Assembly: GCA_035578155.1 (NCBI GenBank)
Contig: JAPWDM010000001.1
Span: 88,747,076-88,811,075 of the forward strand
Direction: 5' to 3'
Length of the DNA: 64,000 bases
Source: Brachynemurus nebulosus
Taxonomy: Eukaryota; Arthropoda; Insecta; Neuroptera; Myrmeleontidae
Part shown: positions 11,346 to 27,419 of the stretch, piece after piece
How positions within the stretch are numbered: the stretch's first letter is position 1
Layout: each line of letters begins with the position of its first letter
Program-made: the position numbers and the translations under genes
The notes under the pieces: generated by a model
What the model saw: only the letters and a program-made list of their open reading frames with translations
What the model was told of the DNA's origin: nothing
The model's database searches: none

Positions 11346-13540
11346 CCGATCAAAGAAATGGGACTAATAGAGCATAAATTAAACCACTATACAATCAATT
11401 TATAATAATTTGTTAGACATTTAGTAGTAAAAGTAATTAAACACATTTAACTGAAAATATTATGTTATTTATTCTTCTTTTCTTCTATTATAACTACTTA
11501 TTAGGAGTATGTAGCTGTTAGGGATATGTTGCTACAATTTTATTTTGTTTTTGGATTTTAATTTACTTATATGGTTTCTTACATTTTCTTTTACATCAAT
11601 ATTTTGCCGATTGACGTTTTTCCCACGTTTGTCTGTTTTTATTATACAAATATTTCGATCAAGCTTTTAGTTTACTTTTTTAGTTTACATTTTATCTTGT
11701 ACGCAATATCCTGATTTAATTTTTGTTTTTACCGGAAAACTAACCTTTTTGTTTTCAGTGAATAACGTTCTGACCCTGTATTAATTAAACCTTTTTGTAT
11801 ATTTGTCGCCAGTAAATTGCGATTTCGCTTTCGTTTCTTTCCTTCCGAAACAGGTGTTGTTAAATTTCCATTACTATTATTTGGGAAAGTTTCGTCCAAA
11901 TTAAAATATATATCCGAATTAGCAGTAATAGTTAAAGCAGAAGACAAAAACGGTCCATTATTTAAATTCAAATGGATAAAATTATTTAAATTGTTTAAAT
12001 TATACGATTAAATTTAGAAATAGCTGTTAAATTATTTTTTTCTTTATGAGCGTCCATATTTTGAAATTAAAATAAATTATAATTATATTTTAATAACAAT
12101 AATGCTACGAAAGGATTCGTCTAAACTCAATAAACATTAAATATGACTAAAATTGTGAACATCATTATTCACTTACATTGTAAAATGATAACAGAAGAAG
12201 GAATACCAAAATGCGTATAGTTCTGTATGTACCTACAATCCTCTCTAACTAACATGTAGCCACTTAATAAAAGAAATCACATACATATACATTTTTTAAT
12301 CTAAATAAAAAGTTAATTTTTTGTTTTCTCTTTGTTACAACTGCACATGCAACAAAAATTTCTTAAACCATTTATTCTTAGGTTGTTAAAATTTAAAAAA
12401 AGTTTATGGACTATAACTTTTTTATTTTCTAGAATTTTAGGATGAAAATTTCACCAAATGATAGCTTAAATGTAGCTGAATCCAATGATATAAAAATCTC
12501 AAAAACGAAAAATTTTCAGTTGTAACAGTTTTATTCTCAATGTGCGATATATACGAAATCTAACTTTAAAAAAATCTTTATCTGTCTGTCTGTCTGTTGG
12601 TACGAACCGATTTAACTCAAAAACTATTAAAGTTATTGAGTTGAAATTTACAGGAAATATAGATATTAACAACCTCCCGATCAATCTTAGCCACGTTTTA
12701 ATGTGATCTGCCAAATGGTTATGTACAGGATGATTCAAATAGAATTTTCATTAAAAATTTATTTTCTTCTAAATAAAGTAGATTTTTTGGTTATAGAAAA
12801 ATTTGGTTATAGAAGTTTTCAATTATGAAGATTTTAATTAAAATGTTTCTAATTTATTGCCATTTCCGATTATACCGGAAGTTGATACCAACTTTGGTAT
12901 TTGAAGTGTTTTTGACAGCAAATTTGAATTCGCTGGAAATTTTTGCTAATATTCTAGGTGACAGTGACGTTTCAGCTTCCTTGACTTGATACAGGCTGGT
13001 CACATAAAGTATTTTTTAAAATATGCTTTGTTTATTGTCCAATTTTTTTTTTCAAATGAATCACCTATATTTTTTATCATAATTATATATAAAAATTTAA
13101 AGTCTATCTATTAACATAAGATTTTCTTATACCTAAACCTGATATTTTGGAGGTTATATAGAATTTATATAATGAAATGTTAAGTTTGGTTTTCTATGGG
13201 CACGGCTGACACAAAAACCACAGGACAGATTTCGGTGAAACTTTATAAATTAATTCCTTAGACGCTTCAACATCGATAACATCCTCAGTCAAAATTATCA
13301 CAATATTCTTTAAGGAGGTTGATATATTCAAGACAAAAGTTGTGGAACAAAAATACTAATTTAACAATAAACGGAAACAAAAGAAAGTAAAACAAAGGAT
13401 TACCTAGGTTACGGTAGAAATAATATTTAAAATTTGAAATGTTAACTTCAAAATTTTTTTTACTAAAATTTCACTTTAGAAAAGGATAGTAGTAAAGTTT
13501 AATTACGGAGGAACTTTACATAATTTTAAAATACCCCTGT
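11346..13540. other. No gene seen
   Basis: AT-rich. A short (TCTG)n lies at about 12584-12598. 11810-11970 has overlapping ORFs on both strands with no recognisable family. 12600-12730 (GAACCGATTTAACTCAAAAA and AAATTTACAGGAAATATAGA) has the wording of insect TE ends but could not be assigned. Confidence 0.5.
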
Positions 13541-13599
13541 CGCAGCATCTGCATAACATAGCGAATTTCGAAATATTGGGCACTGGCGGATCTCATCTA

Positions 13600-14810
13600 A
13601 GACCTGTATCCATTTAAAATAATTCAGCTTTCTAAGAGTGAAAAGATTTTCAAAATCAGTTGAGTAGTTAATTTTTGGCGCTTTTTCGCAAAAGGTGCTT
13701 GGCGCATATAGCCATCTAAACTAGTTTAGCTTTCTAAAAGTAAAAGAATTTTCAAAATCGGCTAGGTAATTTATTTTTGATATATTTGGGACCCAAGACC
13801 CCGAACGGACTTTGTACAGCATAGTGCTATCCACCTAAAATAAGTTAGTTCTCTAGCAATGAGAAAATATTGAGAATCGGTTCGGTAGCTTATTTCTATC
13901 CTATATAATATAGGATATTTTATCTTTCTAACAGTAAAACTATTTTTAAAACCCGTTGTGTAGTTTTCTATGCCGCATTTGCATCCACAGGACAGTTGTG
14001 AATCTCAGATAACATACTCTACTTATCTAAAATAGTTTACCTCTGCAATAGTGAAAAAATTTTCAAAATCGGTCAGTTATTTTATTTTTGACACTTCTGG
14101 GTCCCATGGACTTTGACGGACCTTACATAACGTAATCTATAACTATCTAAAATAGTTTAGCTCTCTAACAGCGAAAAAATTTTCAAAATCGGTCGCTTAT
14201 TTTATTTTTAACACTTCTAGATCGAATGGACCTTAGCGGACCTTGCATGAGGTAATCTATATCTTTCTAAAATAGTTTAGCTCTCTAACAGTGAAAAAAT
14301 TTTCAAAATCAGTCGGTTATTGTATTTTTGACACTTTTAGATCCAATGGACTCTAGCGGACCTTACATAAGGTAATCTATATCTATCTAAAATAGTTTAG
14401 CCCTCTAACAGTGAAAAAATTTTCAAAATCGGTCGGTTAGTTTATTGTTGACATTTTTGGGTCCCATGGACCTTGGCGGACCTTACATTACGTATTCTAT
14501 ATCCATCTAAAATAGCTTAGCTCTTTGACAGTGAAAAAATTTTCAAAATCGGTCGCTTATTTTATTTTTGACACTTCTAGATCCAATGGACCTTAGCGGA
14601 CCTTGCATGAGGTAATCTATATCTTTCTAAAATAGTTTAGCTCTCTAACAGTGAAAAAATTTTCAAAATCGGTCGGTTAGTTTATTTTTAACACTTTTGG
14701 GTCCCATGGACCCTGGCGGACCTTACATTACGTAATCTATATCTGTCTAAAATATCTAAAATAGCTTAGATCTTTGACAGTGAAAAAATTTTCAAAATCG
14801 ATCTAGTTCT
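13600..14810 (+). repeat. Left array of the 120-bp tandem repeat
   Basis: About 11 units, spaced about 120 bp in the better-preserved inner part (near 14050, 14171, 14291, 14411, 14531 and 14651). Each contains TAGCTCTCTAACAGTGAAAA, TTTTCAAAATCGGTCGGTTA, and TCCCATGGACCTTAGCGGAC or a variant. The outer units (13600-14000) are more diverged, as expected when inner units are homogenised more recently. Confidence 0.85.
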
Positions 14811-15411
14811 TTAAAATATTTTTCCTGGCATATAAACATTATTATTATGTTATCTTTCTATAATATTTAATAATATTATATCATGACATTACCTTCATTA
14901 TCTTGTTCATTTAAAATTCAATAAAAAAATTAAAAAAATCTTCATTACACATGCTTAAAATATCTGGTTAATTTTAATTTAAAAAAATGAGACAGAGATA
15001 TGGTATTTATAATATATAGATTTTGAATAACTACCGTTTGTTTTACGTAAAAAAATGAAATTTTTGTATATGTTATAAGCAACTGAGATAGAAATATAAA
15101 TTACTTATTACAATGACAAAGAGAGCAAAATAAGGCAAAAGTGAAAATTACGATTTTCTCGAAAACTACTTAACATAGAAAGAAAATTATAAGAACATTT
15201 TCTTCATAATTTTTTCTTTCCTTTTCAACGATGTAAAAATCGAACTGTCTTATGATAGGATCGAATGATAAAAAATGGGCAGAAAACCTACTTCTGGGCA
15301 TCCGACGTGTCTGGCTAACGAACTTAGCCAAGCCAATTCAGAATCCAGTCCGCACACAAAATTTCATAAGCGTTAGACGTTTCGTTCGAGAGTTATCGTG
15401 GGAACACATAA

Positions 15412-15414
<3 letters not shown>

Positions 15415-15460
<46 letters not shown>
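15415..15460. repeat. (TA)n inside a repeat A segment, left arm
   Basis: About 45 bp. The mirrored position in the right arm (16690-16810) has a longer tract, so the tract predates or co-expanded with the inverted duplication. Confidence 0.95.
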
Positions 15461-15463
<3 letters not shown>

Positions 15464-15599
15464 TTTAGTGAATATCATTTTCGTATTCTAGGGACCTCAA
15501 AACATATTTCTGCCATAGTCCCGAACTCAGATTGCGTCATGACACTTACTGTAATAGCTAAATTTCGAGTTTTCGAAATTCGCTAAAATCCACCAGGCT

Positions 15600-16560
15600 T
15601 CTTGGATCCCGAAAAGGATCTAAAATTGAATTAATTCTAAAACCATCAATACGGGAATCTATGGAAAGATCTCAAAGCGTGAAAATTAAATATATTAATA
15701 TAGTTACTTTTGAGTCGTCTGGCGAGCATGGAGAATTACATGGAGAATTAACCTTTGATAGAATTTTGAACAGTTTGGTGAGCGAAGCGAAGCATTTTAA
15801 AAAACTGATTTGAAATTAAGTTTGTCCGATTTGTTTCTGAATAACTAATTTAAAGTAGTTTTATTCTCAGTTAAGATAATTTTATACGAATGAAACTGGA
15901 GGGCATAGTTGTCAAAAATAAAGTTAATGAATACATGTTTCAACACTTTTTGAAAATTAATCCCGTAAAGAGTAAAATAGGGAATAAACGTAAAAAATTG
16001 GAGGAGAGGTCAAAGTTTATATTTTTAACGCCTACTGTTCTACCGTTTCCAACAATGAGTCAGTTACTTTAGGAAATGTTCAAATATAATGCAAGCAGAC
16101 TTATAGGGGATGTAGGGATTTAAATTTTCCAACAGGAATAGGGAGGATACTTACTTAAAGTCTACAAAATATTAAACATTTTAAAAATATCTAATATTTG
16201 AGTATTTTATATCAACATACTTTTTTTACTTCTATACCAAATTCGTTGACACCTTCTTAATAGTCTTACTTTGAACTTTTAGTCTATGTTATGTGTATGT
16301 TTGAAGAAATGACCAATTAGTTTTTGAAAATTGTTAGTTGTTCCTAGATAACTAGCCAAAGAGAGAAATTAAAAATAAAGAGGATTGATGAGTGAGCTTA
16401 TTAATAAATAAAGCCTATCATTTCAGCTTGTGATAAGAAAATAGGAGAAAAATATTTTAGCAAACTACCTAAATGAAACTACTTTTACTAAATTACGAAA
16501 TTCACGCTAGCGAAGCCACGGGTAACAGCTATACGTTAATAAATTGTGTGTAAATACATT
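15600..16560. other. Spacer of the giant inverted repeat
   Basis: AT-rich and not mirrored. It has a short open frame at 15890-16072 of no recognisable family. The stretch near 15700-15810 resembles one near 8320-8420 (GAGTCGT.T.G.GAGC with GCGAAGC.AAGCATT). No transposase motifs were seen. Confidence 0.4.
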
Positions 16561-16689
16561 TTTTAGCGAATTTCGAAAACTCGAAATTCAGCTATTACAG
16601 TAGGTGTCACAACGCAACCTCCGGCGGAGATCATAACAGAAATATGTTTTGAGGTCCCTAGAATACGAAAATGATATTCACTAAAATTT

Positions 16690-16814
<125 letters not shown>

Positions 16815-17469
16815 GCCACGATAACTTTCGAACGAAACGTTTAATGCTTATGAAATTTCGTATGGAGACTCGATTTTGATCTGGCTTGGCTAAGTTCTTT
16901 AGCCAGACACACCGGATGCCCAGAAGTAGGTTTTCTGGCCATTTTTTATCATTCGATCCTATCATTAGACAGTTCGATTTTTACATGGTTAAAAAGCCAA
17001 AAAAAAAATTATGAAGAAAATATTCTTATAATTTTCTTTCTATTTTAAGTATTTTTCGAGAAAATGTAAATTTTCACTTTTATATTAGTTTTCTTTCTTT
17101 GTTAGTCTAATAAGTAATTTATATTTATATTTAAGTTCTCTATGAAGTATAAAAATATTTCACTTTTTTATTAAAGAATTTTGTGAGAACAAGTGAAGTC
17201 TATTCACATGTATGTGTTATAACAAACATACATGTATAGAGTTTTGTTTCTCATTTATTGCATTATAATTAGCATGGTTCTATCTCAAGTTGAAAAATGA
17301 AAATTAAACAGATTTTCTAAGCTAATTTAATGAAGAATTTTTTTTTTTTATTGAAATTTTAAATAAACCAGAAACTGAAGATTATGTTATGATATAATAT
17401 TATTAAATATGAAACAAAACAACATAATATATACCATATATACAATGTACATATGTATGCACGGCAAAA

Positions 17470-19235
<1,766 letters not shown>

Positions 19236-19283
19236 TAAATTCTGTATGTATTTGTAATTCTGTACGTATGTAAGCGTCGTACA

Positions 19284-19725
19284 AACCTCTAAAAATAGTT
19301 TATCTTTAGCTGGATCACGTTCCAATCCCATTATGAATTTATCACACAGAGCATGTTCCAGACGTTCTTTAAACTCGCATTTTGCCGCCAACGACCTAAC
19401 ACATGCTGCCCGCTCTGGATTGACTCGCTCTTTTCCTTAACCGTCTCGTAGAATTTACGTCGTTCGGCGTAATCAGAATGTGGTGGTTTAAAATTCCAAA
19501 TCAATTTCCAAAACTTCCATTAAAATGAAATATTCGATATTTTCAGGCTGTTTTGGATGTACCAAATTGATTAGTAACTCGAAAGTACTGGGATTTAGTA
19601 AACTAATCAGAATTACTCGCCTTTTCACCATTTTCGTTTGGTCAGTGTCAGTCATAACGAAAAACTGTTCCAGTTGTTTTTTTTAAAATTACCCAGTTAT
19701 CCATAGCGTGATTAAATTGCGGCAA
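19284..19725 (-). pseudogene. Ty3/gypsy-like Gag remnant
   Basis: Minus-strand frames read HAMDNWV, then EQFFVMTDTDQTKMVKRRVI, LLNPSTFELLINLVHPK and EYFILMEVLE up to a stop. A neighbouring frame continues PPHSDYAERRKFYETVKEKS, and a third reads RSLAAKCEFKERLEHALCDK and FIMGLERDPAKDKLF. This is the capsid-like Gag pattern of insect Ty3/gypsy retrotransposons (A.RRKFY......S...W...RSLA..C.F...LE..L.DKFI.GL). At least three frame changes or stops make it dead. No LTRs, protease or RT were recognised nearby. It abuts the end of the large inverted array. Confidence 0.75.
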
Positions 19726-20115
19726 ATTACCTCATATTTGGTCGAGCATGGTTACATGTTTTTATCACAATTGTTTTACTGATCGGATTGATTGTTCATC
19801 TTTTACTGATCAAATCAATTGACTGGAATAGCTTAAATATCTGTACTTCACCAAAAATCTTATTTATTGAAATATTTTGTACAATATCACAAAATAACAA
19901 TAATAATAAAAATATAAATTTGATTTGCGATAGATTTGCACAGTTATCATTCATACTATTGTCCATCTTGACCAACAGATGTCTAATTTACTATAAGATC
20001 CAAAACCAATATTGTTTAGGAAACATAAAATACGTGTGTAATTTTGATTTTGTAGGTTATAGATTTTGTGAGTGATCACAGTGCTTCTGCTTTATTGATA
20101 GACTCGAAATCAAAA
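19726..20115. other. No gene seen; flank of the Gag relic
   Basis: Upstream of the minus-strand Gag remnant. It could hold an old leader or LTR, but no LTR pair was found. ORF 19788-20075 is AT-rich and unrecognised. Confidence 0.4.
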
Positions 20116-20565
20116 TACCCCTGTCGCAGCATCCTGTATAACAGCAAATTTCCATTTATAAAAATCCGTTTTTCTCTGATTTTTCACCCTTCTAAGTGAT
20201 TTTTCCTCTTCTTTCTAATGTCACAAAAATTTTTTTACTTGAGACAATTTTGGCAAAAAACTAATTTTTGTCACTAAAAATTACCAAAAAAATCATGTTC
20301 CAGGCATCCGACATGGCTGACTAACGAACTTGTCCAACGGTGTGGGACTAAATACAAATATAATACATAAATTTTAGTGAATTTAATATGAGAATTTTGA
20401 ATATATCGCCCTTAAAATTCATCAAGAATTAATTTTAGTGAATATTATTTTCTGTTTGCAGGGACCTCAAAACAAATTTCTGCCATAGTCTCGGGCGCAA
20501 GTCGCATCATGAGAGTGGCTGTAATAGCTAAATTCCATTATGGAAATTCGCTAAAACCACCCATA
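20116..20565 (+). mobile_element. Repeat A element, forward copy
   Basis: It begins TACCCCTGTCGCAGCATCCT and ends around GGCTGTAATAGCTAAATTCC, with GGCATCCGACATGGCTGACT and GGACCTCAAAACAAATTTCT between. It shows the family order in the orientation opposite to the 46.6-kb copy. It lacks the (TA)n tract. Confidence 0.7.
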
Positions 20566-21964
20566 AAACCTATAAGTCTAGCAAGTACTTAACACATTAA
20601 TATTTTTTGTATATATCAACATCTAAAAACATTTCAGTCCCTTTTTGACAATCTTGCCAGAACTTAAACACTTTTTTAAATTTTTTTTATTGTTAAAATC
20701 GAAACGTTATTTTAAAGACGGTTAAAATTACTATATTTTACATCAAAATGTCAACACAATCATCCCCTAGTTAATTATCCCTAGACTTAATGCTAGAAAA
20801 TTGAGAAAAGGTCATATAGATTTTTTAATTTAGATTTTATTTGTAATGATTGAGTTACGAAATTCAAAAGGACATTTTAAAAATGTGTGTATTCGCTATG
20901 AGCTTTTGTCTGGAGGGAATCCAGCTCCTCAAAATCGGCTCCAGCGCTCAAGATGGACAGAACATATCAGTTTATCAGGACGGCATTTGTACATAATTTT
21001 AATATTTTCTTTAAGAAATAGTATTTTGTTCCAAATACTTGTTTAATTTTTTCAAGGCGAGTATTTATTACGATTTCTATTTACCAGCTTCTACAAAATA
21101 AAAAAAAAATCACGTGTAACACTACTATCAAACGCTATTTTATTTTGAAATTTTCAAAAAAAATATAAAAGTTACCTCTTATGTGCTTTTTTTGGGTTAA
21201 TTATTGAAAAATATTCTATTTTCCGACATTTTTGAGGTAAAATGAGCAGATGTATGGTTTTTATTAAACAAATTTCAGCTTTTTAATATATTTTCGCCTT
21301 AAAATATTTAGTATTTTCAAAAATGTATGATAGAATTTGTCAAAACTTAAAATTATTTGTTTTATCACAAAAAAAAAAAAAAAATAAATAAATAAATGTG
21401 CAAATTTATTTACGTGTAAAATGCTCTGTTTATACGTAATAATTATAACAGTATTGTCATTTGGATAAAAAATTACCTAAAAATATTATTGTTTCAATAT
21501 GATTTAACGTAATTTTTATGCGATTGTAGCAAACTTTTATTAATTTTAGTAGGGTGTAAACATAATCTAAATTCTGACCGTATCATATAAAACAAATTTT
21601 CTTGGTAATTTTCCTATAAAAAAATGGAATAGATAGATTATAAAGATTTACTCAACTGAGAGAAATAGAATATAACTGAATCGTTAAATTGGATTAAAAA
21701 AATCATGACACGTCACTTATAAAGCCGTTTTTTTTTTTAATGTAGCATCGCAAAAAATGAGACAGAAAAAAAAACTGTGAGTGCAAGTGTAATAAAAAAT
21801 GATTTGTTCCAACATATTTTCTAACTTTTCTCAAAAAGTAATTAATTTAGAGCAATGGTGTAAAAACATTTTTTACGCATATTGTCTTTATTTAATTAAT
21901 TTAGAGCAATGGTGTAAAAAAATTTGAATAATTGCTTAATTTTGGCAAAAAACTCATTTTGTTG
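20566..21964. other. No gene seen
   Basis: AT-rich. TTTAATTAATTTAGAGCAATGGTGTAAAAA-type direct repeats (21840 and 21895, 56 bp apart) are the only local structure. ORF 20846-21046 is unrecognised. Confidence 0.5.
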
Positions 21965-23018
<1,054 letters not shown>

Positions 23019-23370
23019 TACTTTTTACTCGTTATAAGCAATATCAAAATCGAAATAGAATCATATACCTTACTCTTTTTACGTATAGACGAATTTTATT
23101 ATCTAAGAAGAGTAGCTATACCTCGTTTCAGATACAATTAATCATGAGTTTTCGTTAAAAAATTAAATAATTCTTATATTCGAAACAAATCAATCTATTC
23201 TTTTCTAAAAATAAACTGCAAATTTAAAATTTACATAAATGCAATAATAAAAGAGATAAAGCCAAGAAAACGGAAATTATTTAAATTCAAATTGACGAAG
23301 CATGGTTAAATTTAACTGAAATGAACCATATATGATTCTATTTCAAGTTGCTTACAACGAGTAAAAAGTG
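23019..23370. mobile_element. Enlarged relative of the hairpin MITE carrying a 205-bp unit
   Basis: The ends ACTTTTTACTCGTTATAAGC and the complement of ACTTTTTACTCGTTGTAAGC match the 44436-44580 MITE, including AAATAGAATCATATA next to each end. Between them is a 205-bp segment (about 23125-23330) absent from the short MITE but present at 3238-3448 and 63301-63512. Non-coding; the ORF at 22952-23158 overlaps by chance. Confidence 0.75.
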
Positions 23371-23481
23371 TACATGTACTAAATATGTTTTAAAAGCAAT
23401 GGCAATATTTTAATTACATTGAAACCGTTACTGTTTATTTACAAAATGACGTCATTCATTATAAGCACGTTAACATTCAAG

Positions 23482-23643
23482 GAGTCTCCACATTCTCGCC
23501 GAGGTTGGACGAAACGAGAATGTAGAGGATCATTTCGTTCTGTCTCGCGGTTGGTGTTTTAATGCTATTCATATGGCTGAGCCAACCTCAGCGAGGAACT
23601 CGATCAGGAACCTCGTCCAACCTCGGTGAGAATCTGGAGACTC
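23482..23643. mobile_element. Small MITE, about 160 bp
   Basis: The left end GAGTCTCCACATTCTCGCCG and the complement of the right end, GAGTCTCCAGATTCTCACCG, continue into a shared AGGTTGGACGA. More GC-rich than its flanks. No clear duplication. Confidence 0.75.
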
Positions 23644-24957
23644 TTTTATAATAATGAATTGATCAGTATTTTGGGAAATGCACCTTCCTTTACAATATTA
23701 TATACCTTTCCTTCTTCCATGTTTAGGCGAATTTTTTTTTACTTTTGTAAAAAATACTTACAATTAGTATATTATTACAGTATAATATTATCCCTAGAAT
23801 CATACGTACTCGTCAAAACGACGAACGAACTTCTCTACCTGCTCCAATACTACAACTTGTCGGTACCTGCTTGCTGTGAAACTTCTGTTATCTAATTTAT
23901 TTGTTATTATAACACATAAGACGTATAAATTTTGTTTATAGCTATTGTCGTTTTTTCTATACTGAAATAGTGTGCGTCAAAAGGACGACGATGTATGATT
24001 AACCTATATTTTTTTTTAAAGATTTTGTACTTCACATATAAAAGTTTTCCTAATTTTTCTAAATTTTATTAAAGATATGGATGTTATAATTAATCTATTC
24101 AATGATTATGATAATATGAAAGATGATTACAGCTGTTTGACTTATAGAGACGACATAATACTTGTATGAAGTTTTAATATATTGAATCGAAAACTAGAGA
24201 ATGCGTTTCAAGTGACTTAATAAAAAGTTAACAATTTATTTTGTGGAAAATATTTTAATTTTTATTATTTTTTGAGATCTTATTCTAAAAATTACTAACA
24301 AATTTTAGAAAATTTACAAATGTGCCTAATGGGGAAATAACGACATATCTATAGGAATATTTATGACTGAGAGAAATTTCACATTCTGTAAAGTCACACA
24401 TGTCCACTGACTCATAATAGTTCATAAATTTATTATTTGAAAGACATGTTTTATGATACAATTGATGTATTTATCTATTTTTCAATTTTTATAGTGAAAA
24501 TATGCTTTGATAAAAAGATTAAAAAAATTAATAAATATTTATATTAAGAAATTTTTCCAAATCCAATTTTTTTAAATATTTTGTTCGCTTTTGTAGTATT
24601 GTTATGTAAAAAAAATGTAAAAAAAATGTTTTTTACAAATAAACTCTAAAACTCCCCGTAAAAAGTCCATTCGTCGAAACGACGCCGATGTATGATTAAC
24701 TTGACTCGTAGACCAACGTATGATTCTAAGGTTAAAGATCAAGAAACTGAAATATGACTATTGATTCCGAATGTGAAGCTTATTGTCTGTGGGTCTGTAA
24801 AGAGCCGAGAGTACAGTATAAAATAAAATAAAAACACTCAAATATATTTAAGATAACTTTCGTATTCATTGAAAATAAGTTGTACAAAAAAAGTTGTCTG
24901 TAATGTCTGCCAGATAAAATTAAGAAATATTCCTATCAAAGACAAACTGTTAAGTAA
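23644..24957. other. No gene seen; short direct phrase repeated
   Basis: GTCAAAAGGACGACGATGTATGATTAAC-like phrases recur near 23976 and 24671 (CGAAACGACGCCGATGTATG), perhaps ends of an old element of about 700 bp. ORF 23626-23895 starts inside a MITE and is unrecognised. Confidence 0.4.
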
Positions 24958-24993
<36 letters not shown>

Positions 24994-24994
24994 T
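24958..24994 (+). repeat. (ATT)n microsatellite
   Basis: About 12 ATT units. This could be the tail of a decayed LINE, but no coding remnant is visible upstream. It creates the poly-Leu ORF at 24869-25093. Confidence 0.9.
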
Positions 24995-25234
24995 AACAGG
25001 ATTATAATTATATACCTATTCTTTCAATTACAATTCTTGAAGTCAAACATTAGTCTGTTTTCTAGACGGCTTACTAGAGTATGGTTACAATAATGTGATT
25101 TTTATTTTACAACCAATTCCTTGATCAGAGTCATCATCAGCGACGCGGGGCCTAGTGTGATGCACCGTTTGCACCTAGCTCGAACTGGCCCTGTGTACAT
25201 ATATGTATTTAATTATGTATATACGTATGCAAAT

Positions 25235-25237
<3 letters not shown>

Positions 25238-25319
<82 letters not shown>
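25238..25319. repeat. (TA)n microsatellite
   Basis: About 80 bp. GC-rich flanks (GACGCGGGGCCTAGTGTGAT, 25142 on; GACGACGAGACGCCGGCC, about 25348) suggest a further unassigned element around it. Confidence 0.95.
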
Positions 25320-25320
<1 letters not shown>

Positions 25321-27419
25321 TTGTGTAAAATTAATAAGCATGTAGAGACGACGAGACGCCGGCCATTGTACTTTTAGCTTCTGTTTTTACAATACAACGA
25401 AACGTATAATTTGAAGGTCATCGGCTTCTATAGCAAACGATTGCGGTAATAATCTTTTGACTAAGAACAACACTTTTTTTTTAAATTAATTTTTTTTCTC
25501 CGTGTACAACTTTTTGCGTTTCTCTATTATTTATGATATTGAGTCAGTTTACTTTTTCGACAAATCATTGAGTGTAAGGGATGTCGATCAGGTTTGTTTC
25601 TGTATCGTCTTTGTCATTATTCTAAAAGACAAATGCTTTTTTTGAGTACATTATTCAGAATTAATTATGAAAACATTTTCTTTAAGAATTCCATATTAAT
25701 AGGTAATATACAGTGTTACTCGCATGGTAGTTTAACTGTCAGATAGCAACTTGCTTATTTGAATTCTCTTGATTAATTGATTCAATTGATTCGCATTATA
25801 TTAACAGTGATTACGTTCATGTTGCTCGTGAGGAACACCATGTCTTATTTGTGTCCCGTAATTTACTAATTATACTAAGTGAGTCTTTTTATAAGATACT
25901 GCTAATTAATTAATTTTTCACTAATGATTCATCAGAAAGGAAAATAAAATTATAAACTTTATTGTTCAACAGGAGTAGAAAAAATATTTTTTTTGGAAAT
26001 GAATTTTTAAAAAGAAAAAAAAAGGCTATGGGAGGGATAAAGCTTTCCAAGTCCCATGAATCACCGTGTGAGTTTCTCCAGTAGAAGGGGGGGATAAAAT
26101 ATTAGAGTCCCTGAAAGAAGTTCCTTCTAAAACTCGAAAATATTTTGGAAAGATTTACCACTCTGCACCTGAAGAATGAATAATTTAATGAACTGTAAAA
26201 ATTGTCGACCTTGTTACAAGTTGAAAAAGTAAGATACAGGTCTATTAATTAAAAAAAAAATGTATTTTAGTTACGTGATTCTGACTTCCCGATTAAAAAT
26301 GATTTTGACTTACCATATATAACCATATCTAATCAGTCCATGCATAATTATATATGGAAGCATGAGGTTATACATATTTAGATATAATTATGCATGAACC
26401 GATTGGACATACATGAACCGATTAGGTATGATGATTATGCATGAACCGATTGTAAATCTAGAGAGAAGTAATGCCACTAATTTAAATTATTAACTATAAA
26501 TTTAATCGGTTCAGACGGGTAAGACAACTGGACAAAGTACATAAGAACTCCGGTTGTCTTGTCCGTTTGAAGTGATTAAATTATATATATGCGAAATACC
26601 ACTCATTCACTCATCTATCACAAAATCTCCAGAACAATAATACCTACAAACTTGAAATTTGGCATGTAGGTCCCTATTGGGTCGTAAGCGCTCGCTAAGA
26701 AAGGGTTTTGCAAAATTTTTTGTCTAACCGTCGAAATTGACGAAAAACCGTAAAATATTAATTCTTTGTTACAGAGTATACAGCAATCTATGGACGATTT
26801 ATAAAAAAAATCATACAAATTTTAAATAGTTGCTAAGTATTTGGAAAAAAATAATTTTTGTAATTTTAAAAATTAAATAGCAGTGGTTACTATTAAAATA
26901 TTTATTTGTAGATACTGTTTGTTCTTACTGATATCTGTCACTTGAATGTTTCTGATCTAAATTTATTCAAATTTAATTAATTATTTGCTATTATTGGTTC
27001 TTTTACTGCTACCAATACAGAAAACAAAGCCAGTGTAAGTTTGATGCCTACTATTTTTATATTATACTATAATAATTAAATGTGTTATACAATTTTTTAA
27101 AATACATCAACAGAAAGCGAAACAGTATTACGAAGATATGATTATGATGATGCGCAGTGACGTTGACGAGCAAGCTCTTTCGTTTTTCTCTATTGTAGTC
27201 AAATTACGAAAATACAATTAAAATTTGATCCGGTACCGAAGAAGCAATTACAAAACAAACAAAAAATATTAAGTATCAAAACTAGAGTTAATAGTATTAT
27301 CCAGCAGCAATTCTTAAATAATTTTTCTTTTTTGTTTTGTTATTAAAACTTTTAATCACTTTAAATTCTGAATAAGGTAGCCATTTTTCAATTCGAAATA
27401 GTTATTCCTATTGTCAGTT
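25320..27419. other. No gene seen; upstream part of the Helitron may lie here
   Basis: 26280-26460 has imperfect palindromes built on ATTATGCATGAACCGATT. 26610-26700 (AACTTGAAATTTGGCATGTA) resembles common insect TE termini. The Helitron 5' end was not located. Confidence 0.45.
26498..26582. repeat. Short inverted-repeat element, 85 bp
   Basis: AATTTAATCGGTTCAGACGG runs into GTAAGACAACTGG and is mirrored by CCGGTTGTCTTGTCCGTTTG to AAATT. The stem is about 33 bp with a short loop. A tiny MITE or hairpin. Confidence 0.65.

Noticed and set aside
13600..14810. Regular repeats suggestive of a CRISPR array
   Set aside because: Units of about 120 bp are tandem without unique spacers, in a eukaryotic TE context. 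The same applies to 37.57-39.14 kb.
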